Positions 47,881 to 59,322 of a stretch of DNA of 64,000 bases are shown here, one piece after another. The notes beneath the pieces are model-generated. The model was not told the DNA's origin. It did not search any database and saw only the letters and a program-made list of their open reading frames with translations. The DNA comes from Cannabis sativa (taxonomy: Eukaryota; Streptophyta; Magnoliopsida; Rosales; Cannabaceae). The translations under genes were made by a program, and so were the position numbers. Each line of letters opens with the position of its first letter. Position 1 is the first letter of the stretch. The stretch spans positions 24,069,280 to 24,133,279 of the forward strand of contig NC_083605.1 of assembly GCF_029168945.1 (NCBI RefSeq), written 5' to 3'.

Positions 47881-49149
47881 TGACATTACCTAAAAGTAAT
47901 TTCGTTATTAACATAATAGACAATCACCGAGATTAGTGCTCCTAGTGTGGTCGTCCGAAGATCATTAAAAACCGTTCTAGATACGAGCATTTGTCCCAGA
48001 TTCATGTTTTCTTATGTCAAACCACAAAATTACTTACATTTTATTCATATTTTATTCATTTTAGGAAAGTTTTATGAATATTTTATGAATAATTTTATGA
48101 TATTTTATGAAACTTAATGTGCTATAATAAAATATTCAACCTATCTTAATGTTTGAATATTTCTAAATATATCTAGCACTATAAAAGGAATTTATGTTAG
48201 CATTTAAATCATACAAATCAAAATTAATTGTATTAAAAATAAATTTTCCAAATAAATATAAATTAATACAATTATTGTATGATAATAAATTAAATGCTTA
48301 ATTCCATAATATATAATTAATTATGTATTTATGACCATATAATATCTTAAATATTTGCACTAATAATTAATTTGTATAAATAAGGTAAATATACAAATTA
48401 GTACAATTAATTATATGAAATGAATTAAATGCAAAATTATAGAATATACTTAATGGCAGATTATCAATTAATTTAATCAATAAATTACTTAATTGGTAAA
48501 TAAATATAATAATTGCGCACTTAATTGTGGAATGATCAAATATTCACATTCTTAAAATATCACAATTATCGTAATTACATGTAAAAATAAAACATGTAAT
48601 TAATTTACCAAATTAAAAACTTTCCATAATAATTTATTACTAAATAACATATAATATATAAAGATATATGTTAAATAAGAATGGAAAGTTTAAACAAATG
48701 TAATTTAATTGACTAAATCAACAAAAATAAGGAAATAAAATAAAATTCCAAAAATAAATCAAAATAATAAAATTTCGGAATTTTGTTAAATTTTTTTAAT
48801 TTTCTTTTTTTTTTTGAAAAATCTGCCCCGACCCAAACCCGAACAGGAAAACGAATTTCGACGATAAAAATTCATGGAATCACTCCCATTTGAATCTCCA
48901 TGCATAAATAAAGAGATTCATGTCGGTTTTAGGCAATTAAAACACGTAAAAATTGGACTTTAATTTTAATAAAAAATTTCTAGTCCGTATGAGTTCTTAA
49001 AAAATAAATTTTCAGATTTCAATGATTTTTCACATGTTTAGATCGATCTATAATACTATATGAATATAGTGATGTATATAGAATTCGAAATAAACACCGA
49101 AAAAAATGAAATAAAACAACCAACGGACCAAAAACTCCAATTTTTTATA

Positions 49150-49680
49150 TTTATATATACACGTATATAATGTATATACCGCATAAAAATATCGTAAACA
49201 TATCACATACAATTTTTATGCAATAAAATTATATATTAAACGTATAATATATATAAACATATATAAAAAAATGTATATACGTATATATATACAATAATGC
49301 TTACGTATATATATAATATATAAAAAAATTAAAATATGAATATATATATGTATATACATAGATTGAATTAAAATGTATATATATGATCGAAATTATATGA
49401 ATATGAATATATATATATATAAAATATATATAAATTAAGAACCGATTGTATACGTATATATATTATATATATGAAGATGAATATAAATATATATATGTAT
49501 ATATATGAAGATGAATATGAATATGAATGTATATATATAAAAAAGTGAGTATGAATATATATTATCGGTATTATATAATATGAAAGTATATATATATAAT
49601 ATATATTATATTATAAATGAAGAACCCCGTAAATGTATGTATATATATGAAACTCAAAATAAATCAAGGCAGAGATATAT
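49150..49680. repeat. TA-rich microsatellite region
   Basis: About 500 bp dominated by tatata, gtatata and gaatatgaatat runs, directly inside the 5' LTR and primer site of element 3. Confidence 0.85.
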
Positions 49681-49685
49681 AATCC

Positions 49686-49697
49686 GCTCTGATACCA
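49686..49697 (-). promoter_or_regulatory. Primer binding site of Copia element 3
   Basis: The minus strand reads TGGTATCAGAGC, the initiator-Met type, two bases from the LTR. Confidence 0.92.
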
Positions 49698-49699
49698 AT

Positions 49700-50198
49700 T
49701 GTTAGACATTTATTTGTATAAACTAAAACATACATGAATATGAATAAAGTGCGGAATAAATAAATCATATATGCACTATAATTTAAGGATCGAAATACCT
49801 CTTGACATTGAATCTTTAAGCTTTAATCCCACATAAGCTTGATTTGCAAAAGAAACCGATTGATGTGGGTAATCGGGCTTCCTCGCTCTCTCAAGTCTCT
49901 TTAGATGGATTTTGCTGTTATGAACATAATGAGTGAGGAGCTCGGGGACCGAGACCCTATATTTATAGGTGAGATACTCCATCAGTATCTGTGCCACATT
50001 AATTGTCAGAATATTTTGACAATTAATTCAGGAAATCAAATCAGGTAATGAATATTTAAATCTGACCATATATAGAATATTACATAATTGATTTTGTCCA
50101 GATTCAATGAACATAAAATATTCATTTATCAGAAAATCAATTATTTATTTTATTTCCTTAAATAGAAATATATTTCCTAAAATAAAAATATTCTTATA
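49700..50198 (-). repeat. 5' LTR of Copia element 3
   Basis: 499 bp, nearly identical to 43049-43547; the transcription start side of this minus-strand element. Confidence 0.92.
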
Positions 50199-50203
50199 GT
50201 CCT

Positions 50204-50955
50204 TACTCTCTGGGTCAGAAGATCAAAGTTTTTCAAAATGGAATCGACTGCGTTGTTTCTTTTGTTGAGCTTGAGACTGAGAGGGTGACAAAACTACAGA
50301 TAATGCACGGTGATCCGATTGACAATAGTCGAGATGACGAACTTGAGAAGTGGTTAAAGTATGACCCCAATGATGATTAACAAAACACCAATCCATTCTT
50401 TCCTTAATGGTTTGAGTACTTTTCTATTTTTTATCCAAATATAGTCTTCACCAGAGTAAAGTAGTTCGTGTAGAAAATAGTGGTCAAGAGTTGACCTGAA
50501 AGCATCCATTTGAGATTCACCGCAAAGAGTTCCACCTGAATTGTTATTGTTAGATAAAATCTCATTAAAATCACCAATATCAAGCCATGAAAGTAAAGGG
50601 TCCACATTAGCTAGACGCTTCAAGAGTAACCATGAAGTTGTTTGATTTTGGGATTCAGGTGCACCATAAAAACTAATAAAGTGGACAGGATCAGACATAA
50701 AACAATCAAAATAAGTTGGACCATATGAAGCAAGGTGACATCAATGTTCTCCTTCCATAGAAGCATGAGACCACCCTTGAGGCCAATTCTAGGAACCTTA
50801 AGTCCATTAGTGAAGTTAAGAGATTGTCTAAAACGAGAAATTGAATTATTGTGAAGCTTAGTTTCCATGAGAAATAAAACATGGGGTAGTTGTTGCTGAA
50901 CAAGCAACTGTAGATGTTTGAATGCACTCAAGTTTCTAAATCCTATGCATTTCAA
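50204..50955 (-). pseudogene. LINE endonuclease domain, broken
   Basis: AP-type endonuclease that would nick target DNA. 50620-50955 gives the domain start ([16 protein letters not shown], then [10 protein letters not shown] with the catalytic Glu). 50354-50698 continues in another frame ([32 protein letters not shown] with the D-N motif). A frameshift near 50690 breaks it. 50204-50350 is its C-terminal end up to the Copia insertion site. Confidence 0.82.
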
Positions 50956-51720
50956 TTAATAATTTTCATGGCAATTGGTACGGTTGCATAACAACCTCTG
51001 CCTTTGAGTCATAGAGACCTTCAGAATTTGCATTACCAGCTGAAAAATAGGTTCATCACCATCTTTAACTGACTGGGATGAAGATGGAGTATTAGTGGCT
51101 CCACGTTTCAGGATGTGGTGCATGGATAGGGAGTGTTTTTGTCGTTTCATAGTGCAATTCAATGAAGAATTTTCTTTACTAGTAACATTAGGATTTAATA
51201 CGACACCAATTTGTGAGTTTGAGATTAAAACTGATGGTGAAGTTGTTGTCATAATGAGCCTTGTAGGTGTGGTTGAAACAAGATTGGAGGGATTAGAAGT
51301 GAAATGTTGTAGAGGGGTGTAATGTGGGTAAGTGGCAAAAAGATAAGTAGATCTTAGTTCGAGGTCTGGTATAAAAATAGAGAATAAATAAATAAATAGT
51401 GGGATCTGTGAGTGGTAATGTAGAGGTTAGGCAATTAAGGGTATTATTTGACATTGTAGAATGGGAGGTAGAGGTGATATGATTCTAGTGGTTAAGGGAG
51501 CATGAGGCTGGGAAGGAACGCTAACTATTGCACCAGAACTCAAGCTATGTTGGTCTTCAAAAGACTGGGGTTGAGCATTCAAAGACTCATCGAAAAAGCG
51601 TATAACAGGTGGTGGAGGACATTCATTTTGCAAGCTTGGGACAGTGGATGTAAAAGACCTTCGTGCAAGCCTAGTAAGTAAAGGCTACACATTACCTTTT
51701 TTGAAATTCATTCTATACTT
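50956..51720 (-). pseudogene. LINE ORF1 C-terminal remnant
   Basis: Pro/Ser/Thr-rich, low-complexity reading (51427-51633 and 50956-51252) immediately upstream of the endonuclease. It is consistent with the end of the nucleic-acid-binding ORF1 or the inter-ORF region of a plant L1. No zinc knuckle is visible; the 5' part is missing. Confidence 0.5.
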
Positions 51721-52048
51721 ATCATAAGCATTGTTGACTCAGGATTTGGTTAATTGACAGCATTTAATTATTGTTGATAATCACCACATGTAAATAATAA
51801 TAACAAATAATAAAAGTGACACAAGATTAATAGAGATTTGACCTCCTTGTTTAGCAGTAGTGACCTACTTCTCTTTTAGTTGTATTGATTATTGAGATAA
51901 TACCACACAGATTACATGCTTGAATCTTGTAATTTCTAGCTATGACTCTCTTCAATATTACAGTATCAGAGAGACAGAAGAGCTATAGGGCTTGAAAGAC
52001 TTAGAGTTCAGGTCTCTTTTCATCTTACCTAATGCCCTTTATATAATG
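51721..52048 (-). repeat. LTR-like DNA, part 1
   Basis: The minus strand has a TATA-like box (TATATAAAGG, about 52035-52045) followed by transcribed-looking sequence and a CTAAACAAGGAGGTCAAATC stretch near 51850 that resembles ends of Tat-type LTRs. Together with 52599-52960 it may be a solo or partial minus-strand LTR, split by the hAT MITE. Tentative. Confidence 0.3.
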
Positions 52049-52598
52049 TAATGTAAGAGTGTTCATCAAACCGCTCAAACCGCCCACACCGCACCGCACC
52101 ACACCGTAAAAAAATGCGGTTTGAAATTCTTTGTGGTGCGGTCGCGATTTGAATTTTTCCTAAACCGTGCGGTGCAGTGCGGTTTGCGATATTGAATTGT
52201 TAATATGCAGTTCAAACCGCACTGCATAATATAAAAATACCAATTTTTATATTTATTTAGGTCCAACATGTGAAGGTCCAACCTAGCCCACTCATTATTG
52301 TATTATGTAAACTTGAACCTTTTTTTTTTCATATTTATTTTCAAGCCTTATTGTATTTTGGACAAGTGTTGCTCAAGCTTTGTTGTATTTGTAATATTTT
52401 AATTATTTAGTGATAGTTCAAACCGCAAAAACTGCATAAACCGCACCGCACCACACCACTTTTTGCGGTGTAGTTTTTGCATTTTTTAGTTTCGCGGTGC
52501 GGGTGCGGTTTGGGAAATTGAAAAAACTGCATGTGCGGGTTGGTTTCAAAAAATAGTCAAAAACCACACCATCCGCACTACGAACACCCCTAATGTAG
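52049..52598. mobile_element. hAT-type MITE with 8-bp target duplication
   Basis: Element 52057-52590 (534 bp), left GAGTGTTCAT, right CGAACACCCC (inverted repeats), flanked by TAATGTAA and TAATGTAG (7 of 8). Subterminal regions are packed with AACCGC/GCGGTT and CCGCACCGCACC phrases. Frames at 52075-52618 are internal, not genes. Confidence 0.82.
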
Positions 52599-52960
52599 GG
52601 CTTACAATAGATCATCATTCAGATAGGTAAATATTCCTCCAAAATAGGAAAAATCACTCTTCCTATCTTATATTTAAATTACAAGAAAGATAAGTAATAT
52701 CCCTAGAGAATAGGTAGATACTAATTTGAGGAAGAATCCCTATCTTCATGGGGTTGTTTTGTAACTAAAATTTAGCTTGTGAACCCACCATTCTTCTAGC
52801 CTCTCTTTGAGGCTGTCTGCACATGCTTGGCCGACCAACTCTATTTTTAGGGCCTGGCCGACACATAGGAATTCATTGGCCGGCCAGGGGATGGTCGAGC
52901 TAGGGTTCCTTGGCTGGCCAATTTCTCATTGTTTAATCTTGCTTGATTCTCTTAGAACCC
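52599..52960 (-). repeat. LTR-like DNA, part 2
   Basis: Continues the LTR-like sequence interrupted by the MITE; contains several TTGGCCGGCCA-type phrases (52830-52920). No coding. 52961-53289 adds nothing recognisable. Confidence 0.3.
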
Positions 52961-53289
52961 TTGACGATTACCGTGCATGGTGACTTTGTTCACTTACTGA
53001 CTGGCTGTATTTCACGTGACCTCAGTTTTACCTATGTGGACATGGCACGTCAAGTGGGCAAAAATTAGGATAATATTTGCCCCAAGTCTGTATTCGGACG
53101 TCTATAAGGATAGATACTTTTCAACTCTCGACTTGACTATGAAAGCCTTCAGCGGGCAGCTTTGCCTAGTTGAATATTGGACTCATCAGAAGACTTGTCT
53201 TTGTTAAAAAAATTGACTATTGCTAATTATTATGGGAATTTGTGTAATGGATGCACATTCCTCACTTTTAAACTTTTGGTCTTCTTCTC

Positions 53290-54365
53290 CTCTCCATGGC
53301 TATTTTTGTGGAAAAAATAACCACTCATTATGTTTTGAGGGAAAAACTCTTCAGAACCTATATAAGGCTCATTTTCCTTCATTTTGATTCACTTCACTCT
53401 ACCCTCTTTCGCTCTCTCCTTCGTGCTCTCTCTATAAGAAAAAGGAAAGAAAAAACTCTTCATTTCCTCCTCAAGCCCGACTCCTCAAACGCCTCCATTC
53501 CTCGAGGTTTTAAAATTTTTTGAACGATCCGATCATTCCCTGAGCATCTACATCGATCTCCATCAGTGAGTAAGTCTTCAAATCACTTTTTCATTGTTTT
53601 CTTGAATTTGCCATTAATGACTTTAAGCATTTTCAAGCTTTTGAAATCTTTGATTCTCACGTTGTAGTGTAGTCTCTTTTACATTATAATCCATTTGATA
53701 GCTTTCGGATGTATAATGTATGACTTTTTGATAAAAAAGATTGGATTTTGAACTCTATTTGGGTTCTTAACTCTTTGAGTTATGAAGAACATCATTTGAA
53801 TTTTTGGAAAATAGAATTTTGACTCTTATGAGCCTCTGGCTGGCCCACAGGGTCTATTCGTGACCCTAGTTAGTTCATGCTTTTAGTTTGGGACCTTGGC
53901 CTAAAAAACCTGGTTGTTTTATGACTCTGACAAAAGTCTGTCCAGTTTATGGTTTTGTACGCAAAACCTGGCCAGTTCATGGTAGACGGTTTGGCGTCAT
54001 GAGTTTAGCCGGTTATGGCCAATTCTTAGTGTTTGTAAAGACTCTGTATGGCTTCTCGAGCCCATTTCACCCTTATCTAGTATTTGATTCCCATAGGAAT
54101 TTAGTACGACATGTCTTAGGTAGAGTCTATCCCAGCCAATTAGCGACCTTAAACTTCAATGTCTGTTTAATTTTTGCACTCGAATCCTGTACTTTACCAA
54201 TTAACAGCTTTGTAAATTAGCTTTGGCTAATACCCTTAGGTTTAGGCAGTTGACTCGTGCTTTGACTAAGTCTTTTATTTTGTCCAGTTGTTCACCTCCT
54301 CCTGCCTTTTTACATAGATGAACCTGTGCAACTTTTGAGGAGGTGACAACTGAATTGACAAAGAC
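53290..54365 (+). other. Probable 5' LTR end and leader of Tat element B
   Basis: A TATA box TATATAAGG at 53359-53367 is followed by CT-rich sequence typical of an LTR transcription start. LTR borders and primer site were not resolved. Frames 53296-53523 and 53888-54220 show no recognisable domain. Confidence 0.4.
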
Positions 54366-55835
54366 TTGCTCAATTTTCTCTACAAAGACCATCATCTAGT
54401 CCAAAATTCTAGTTCTTCGAATAGTTCCTCGAGCAATTTTGAGGCCAGTAGTGGTTTTCTAGAACCTAAAATTTCACATCATCGCTATTCTGAACGAATA
54501 AGCGATGAGTTCTACGGTCGATTCATCTCAGAATTGAACCAAGGATGGTGGCAGTTCCTCCCCAGCTCGTGGACTTATATTGTCCGAGAAGGTGTGCTTG
54601 ATACGTTGCCCACTAGACGGGCAACTCTTACAGTTAGAGATCCCCTCACAATTGAGGCTGCTGTTACCATTAGGGGTGTTCAACAAAATTCACAAACTGC
54701 CCAACCCGAATAAACTGCCCAAACCAAACCGAATAAACCGATAAAAATCACAACTTGAAATAATATAATGAAAATCCAAACTGCCCATTGAATATATTGG
54801 GTGGTTTATAAATTACTCTAAACCGCCCAATTAACCCGAATAAATCGAATTAAACCGATTTATATATTAATATATTACATAAATTACATTTATTAGTTAA
54901 ACTATTTTTTATTTAAAGTTTAGATATTTTAGTGTTTAACTTAAAACTTAGACTTTATAGTTAATAATTTTTATTATATTTGGATATTGAAGTTGAAGTT
55001 TAAAATCTATACTATAATATTACTTTATTTTATTATTTTATTCATTTATTTTATGTTTACTCAATTGTATTTATCTTATATTAAAGTTCTTAAAATTGAT
55101 TTAAACTATTGTATTTTTTAGCTTGAAATATGAATAATGTATTTTTATTTTTTTTAAATCTAATTATTTGAATAGTAGAAACGAACAATAATAATTATAT
55201 AAAAAAAAGTGAAGAACGGTTTGGGCAAGTTAACCCGACCAAACCGACAAAATCATTGGACGGGTTGAACTTTTTCTAATTTTTAATTAGGCGGGTTATA
55301 ATTAAATATTTGCAACCCGATTTCTATTTTGGGTTAGTAAAAAATGCTATAACCTGACCAAACCGATCGACGTACACCCCTAGTTACCATTCCTAGATAC
55401 TTTGAGCCATATCCTACCATGGCTAGGACGAAGCAAACGTGTCGTAGGGCACCTCCTAAGGACCCTCATATTGCAGAGTTGATGATGAGAGGATGGGTTT
55501 GACATGTTGAGGAGGCTGAACAACCTCAAGTTGCACAACTTGAGGTTGACCAGGCTGAGGAGCCTTTGGTTGGGCAACCTATGGCTGGCCAGGGTGAGGA
55601 ACCCTCGGCTAGTCAGGATAGTGAGTCTAAGGCCGAGCAGGCTAAATCTACTGTTGGGCGAAGTAAGGCTAGGAGGCAGTATAAGACCTGTACGGTAATC
55701 CAAGGCAATCCACAGGGTACTTATGATGAGGTTGGGCGACCTTTAAATGTTAGGGGTCAACTGTCAGAGGTTGGGGTTAACCATGCTGAGGAAGAGGCTC
55801 TCGAGCCATGGGTCCTTGAGTATGGAGATCAATAG
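54366..55835 (+). pseudogene. Upstream ORF of Tat element B, split by a hAT element, with a histone H3-like motif
   Basis: Two parts: 54366-54670 and 55383-55835. They lie in the same reading frame if the hAT insertion and one target duplication are ignored. Part 1 is Ser/Asn-rich, then SERISDEFYGRFISELNQGW. Part 2 contains, at 55419 in a strong ATG context (ACCATGGCT), MARTKQTCRRAPPKD; residues 2-7 equal the N-terminus of histone H3. An in-frame TGA at 55500-55502 interrupts it, after which about 110 codons of Gln/Glu-rich then Lys/Arg-containing sequence follow to 55835. Position upstream of pol is like the extra ORF1 of Ogre-type Tat elements, or it may be a gag remnant. No zinc knuckle or known domain is seen; function unknown. 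Confidence 0.5.
54663..55390. mobile_element. hAT-type non-autonomous element with perfect 8-bp target duplication
   Basis: Element 54671-55382 (712 bp) starts TAGGGGTGTTCA and ends GTACACCCCTA; GTTACCAT occurs on both sides (54663-54670 and 55383-55390). Subterminal AACCCGA/AAACCGA phrases. It interrupts the upstream ORF of Tat element B. No transposase. Confidence 0.92.
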
Positions 55836-56099
55836 CGCTAGATGTCTCCTCCATCTTCCCTGTCGGCTCATAATCTTAAGGAGATCAAAGAATAAGGGCT
55901 CTTTGGAAGAATTCGATGTGATAGGCCCACTAGGGTTCAATTGGTGCATCGTTTGCCAACCATCTAGATGGCATGGTCTGCTCCTCATACTGAGCAAGGG
56001 GTGGTCTTGCCATTGCATCCCCATCTTAGGGACATAGCCAACTTCTTTAGGCTGTGTCTGACTCAAAGAAGAAGGCAAGAAAGCAAGAAGGAAGATGAG
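55836..56099 (+). other. Spacer where gag-protease would be expected
   Basis: No zinc knuckle, no DSG protease motif, only short scraps in both strands (frames 55747-56037 and 55764-56132 are not supported). Confidence 0.5.
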
Positions 56100-59000
56100 G
56101 ATCAGAGTCCAAGGCGAGAATAACCAGCTCAAACCTATTGAAGAATTAGAAGAGGTTATTTTAGTTCAAAATAGTCCCACATGTGTGTACATTGGGAAGA
56201 ATTCGGATGAAAAACTAAAATAGCAGTTTATTGATTTTTTGAAGGCAAACCAGGACCACTTTGCCTGGAGCCATTCAGACATGATAGGGATAGATCCTAA
56301 TATAATTTGCCATCATTTAAACATTGACCCCAACTACCCAGCAAAAAGACAAAAACGGTGGCCCTTAGACTCCGAGAGACAAGGGAGACTTAAAGAAGAG
56401 GTCAATAAATTATTGACCAATGACTTTATACGCAAGACCTTTTATTCCTCGTGGATTTCAAACCTAGTTCTTGTCCTAAAACCAAATAACACTTGGAGGA
56501 CTTGTATTGACTTTTTAGACTTGAATAAGGCATGCCCTAAAGACTGTTTCCCATTACCCAGGATTGACCAGTTAATAGATGCAACAACACGACACGAGCT
56601 GATGACTTTTATGGATGCATATTCTAGATATAACCCGATTAAAATGCATATCGCTGATCAAGAATATGCAAGTTTTGTAACAAATATGGGACTTTATTGC
56701 TATAAAGTCATGCCATTTGGTTTAAAAATATTGGATCAATGTATCAACGACTAGTGAATGGAATGTTTGAGAACCAAATTGGATGAAATATGGAAGTCTA
56801 TGTCGATGATATGCTGGTGAAGTCGGTAGAGTAAAGATCACACAAAGGATCTCGTGAAATGCTTTGATGTACTTAAAAAGTATAATATGAAGCTCAATCA
56901 GAAGAAATGTTCTTTTGGAGTTTTCTCGGGAAAATTTCTAGGCTTTATAGTAAATGCGAGAGGAATTGAAGCCAACCCAAAAAAATCAAGGCCCTAATCG
57001 AGATGCCCTCACCAACGAAGCCAAAGGAAGTTCAAGCTTTGACAAGAAGAATGGCAGCACTAAACAGATTCATCTGACAATCAACAGATAAATGCTTTCC
57101 ATTTTTTTAATGTTTTACGAGGCAATAAGAGGTTTGAATGGACAGAAGAATGCGAAGAAGCTTTTAAAGGCATAAAAAAGCATTCATCAACACCTCCAGT
57201 TTTGGCCAAACCAATAAATGGAGAAACTTTATACCTTTATTTAGTCGTCTCGAAGCATGCCATTAGTGCAGCCTTAGTGCGAGAAGAGGAAAAACACCAC
57301 CAACCTATTTATTATGTTAGTAAAAGGTTACCGGGGGCAAAATCAAGATATCCCCCTCTTGAAAAACTTACATTATGCCTGATTCACGCATCTCAAAAAT
57401 TACGACCATATTTCCAAGCACATCCAATTAAAGTCCTAACAGATCAATCACTAAGACAAGTTTTATCAAAACCTGATGCTTCAGAAAGATTGATGAAATG
57501 GTCAATCGAGTTGGGAAAATTTGATGTAACCTACCACCCGAGAGCATCAATCAAAGGCCAAGCTTTGGCCGACTTTCTAATTGAAGGGATAAACTTAAAA
57601 GAAGACCCAGCTATTGAACACGATGCAGAAACTTGGAAGTTATATGTAGATGGGGCTTCAAATGAGAATGGCTCGAGGGCAGGAGTCATAATAATATCGC
57701 TTGTCAACTTCAAATTCCACTTCGCATTGAGATTTCAATTTGATACTTCGAACAACGAGACAGAATATGAGGCCTTATTGGCTGGTGTAAGAATAGTTGA
57801 AACATTAAAGGTTAAAAATCTCGTATGCTTTATCAACTCACAATTAACTGTAAATCAAGTCTTGGGAGAATACCAAGCAAAAGGCCTAAAAATTGAAAAA
57901 TATTTAGAGAAGGTTCGAAAGAACTTGGAAAAGTTTGATTATTTTAAAATTGAACAAATTCCATGAGAACAAAACTCTAATGCCGATGCACTCGCAAAGT
58001 TGGCAATGAAATACAAACTCGACAAGTTGAATTTGGTACCAGTTGAATTCTTAAGCAAACCAAGTATATGTGAAAAGGAAGAAGCCGAGATGATAGATAC
58101 ATCCCCAACATGGATGACGCCTATAGTCAAATATCTATTCAACGAAGAACTTTCTACAGACAAAACCGAGGCACGCAAACTGTTGTATTCAATGTCTCGC
58201 TATACAATAGTCGAAGGCAAATTGTACAAGAGAGGTTATTCTATGCCTCTCTTACGGTGTGTGTTACTAGCGGAAGCCAATGAAATAATCAAGGAAATTC
58301 ACGAGGGCTTTTGTGGAGACCACGTAGGTTGGCAAAGTCTGTCAAAGAAAATCATCCGTCAAGGATACTATTGGCCAACAATTAACAAAGACACACATGA
58401 ATTTATTAAAAGATGCAACAAATGCGAGAGATTTTCACATATACCTCGCACACTACCAACAGAGTTGAGAATGATGACCTCACCATACCCAATTACAATA
58501 TGGGGCATTACCTACAGGGCGAGGAGGAGCAAAGTATGAAGTGGTGGCAGTCGACTTCTTCACAAAATGGACAGAGGCTGAACCTCTAATTTCCATAACT
58601 TGCAAAAAAGTTCTTGATTTTGTTATCAAGAACATTATTTGCAGATTTGGAACACCAATCAAGATAGTATCCGATAACGGAACTCAGTTTGATGGTGAAT
58701 TGTTCACTGAATTCTATGACAGGAATAAAATTATTAAAAGCTTCTCATTAGTATCAAGACCTAAAGCAAACAGACAAGTAGAAGTTGTTAATAAAACGTT
58801 AAAAGATACTATTAAGAAGAAGTTGGACGCTGCTAAAGGAAGATGAGTAGATGAGCTATCACAAGTGCTTTGGGCCCATTAAAAATAGAGAAAATAGCGA
58901 CGGGACACACTCTATCATCATTGGCATTCGACTCGAAAGCAATGTTTCCAATAAATATTAACATTGCGACCCACAGGCGTGAATTCTATATAAAGAAGAA

Positions 59001-59322
59001 AACCAAGAACTTCTGAATCTGTCCTTGGACTTACTTGAAGAAAGGCGTAAAGAGTCACAAATAACCAATGCAACTTATCAACGTCGAATGACGAGGTATT
59101 TTAACGAAAGAGTTCGAAAAGGCTCTTTAAGGTTGGAGTTTGGTGTTAAGGCGTGTATTTGCAAACACGCGAGATTCAGCTGCTGGAGTGTTTAATCCAA
59201 ACTGGGAAGGTCCTTATGTTATTGAAGCTATCGTGGGAACCGAGGTTTACAAGTTGGCTTGGCTCTACGACTCGCTAATAAAAAACTACTGGAATGGTGA
59301 ACATTTACGACCTTATTACTAG
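56100..59322 (+). pseudogene. Tat element B pol: reverse transcriptase, two RNase H domains, integrase
   Basis: RT spans about 56100-56990, with DHFAWSHSDM and WRTCIDFLDLNKACPKD. Its catalytic YVDD (56799-56810) is intact, but a frameshift lies near 56745 and a TGA at 56784-56786. The first RNase H (from 57202) has KHAISAALVREE. The second, archaeal-like RNase H (about 57640-58010) keeps YVDGAS, ETEYEALL and NADALAKL, but the usual DSQL Asp is Asn (INSQL), with a TGA at 57964. Integrase (58000-59322) has a zinc-binding N-terminus (H-H-C-C, HEGFCGDH...CNKCERF), first Asp in VDFFTKW, second in SDNGTQF, and Glu in QVEVVNKTLK. A TGA sits at 58844, and the C-terminal tail ends YWNGEHLRPYY. Several stops and frameshifts; non-functional. 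Confidence 0.9.

Larger units (their letters stand above)
46951..49685 (-). other. AT-rich leader of Copia element 3
   Basis: No ORF. Holds a tandem duplication (47095-47880) and a TA-rich microsatellite region (49150-49680) next to the primer site. A GC-poor stretch at 48820-48870 (tctgccccgacccaaacccgaac) is the only local GC increase; there is no GC island like those of elements 1 and 2. Confidence 0.5.
43044..50203 (-). mobile_element. Copia-type LTR retrotransposon, element 3 (recent, no intact pol)
   Basis: Two 499-bp LTRs (43049-43547 and 49700-50198) with about nine differences, flanked by GTCCT at 43044-43048 and 50199-50203. Primer site 49686-49697 (minus), polypurine tract 43548-43558 (minus). 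On the minus strand the LTR starts TATAAGAATA and ends GTCTAACA, so its termini are TA...CA rather than TG...CA. The 6.15 kb interior has no ORF over about 60 codons, only pol traces. It is inserted in the reverse transcriptase of the LINE. Confidence 0.93.
39931..51720 (-). mobile_element. L1-type LINE, split by Copia element 3
   Basis: Minus-strand order: Pro-rich ORF1 tail (50956-51690), endonuclease (50350-50955), linker and reverse transcriptase (41854-43048), zinc-finger-like region (40389-41480), and RNase H (39965-40392). It ends at a poly-A tail seen as T-run 39931-39942. About 4.6 kb once the inserted element (43049-50203) is discounted. The 5' end is truncated and no target duplication could be located. 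Confidence 0.85.

Noticed and set aside
49150..49680. TA-rich tract as centromeric or origin-like sequence
   Set aside because: It is an internal microsatellite of the element 3 leader.
55419..55502. Histone H3 gene
   Set aside because: Only six to eight residues resemble H3; the rest of the histone fold is absent.
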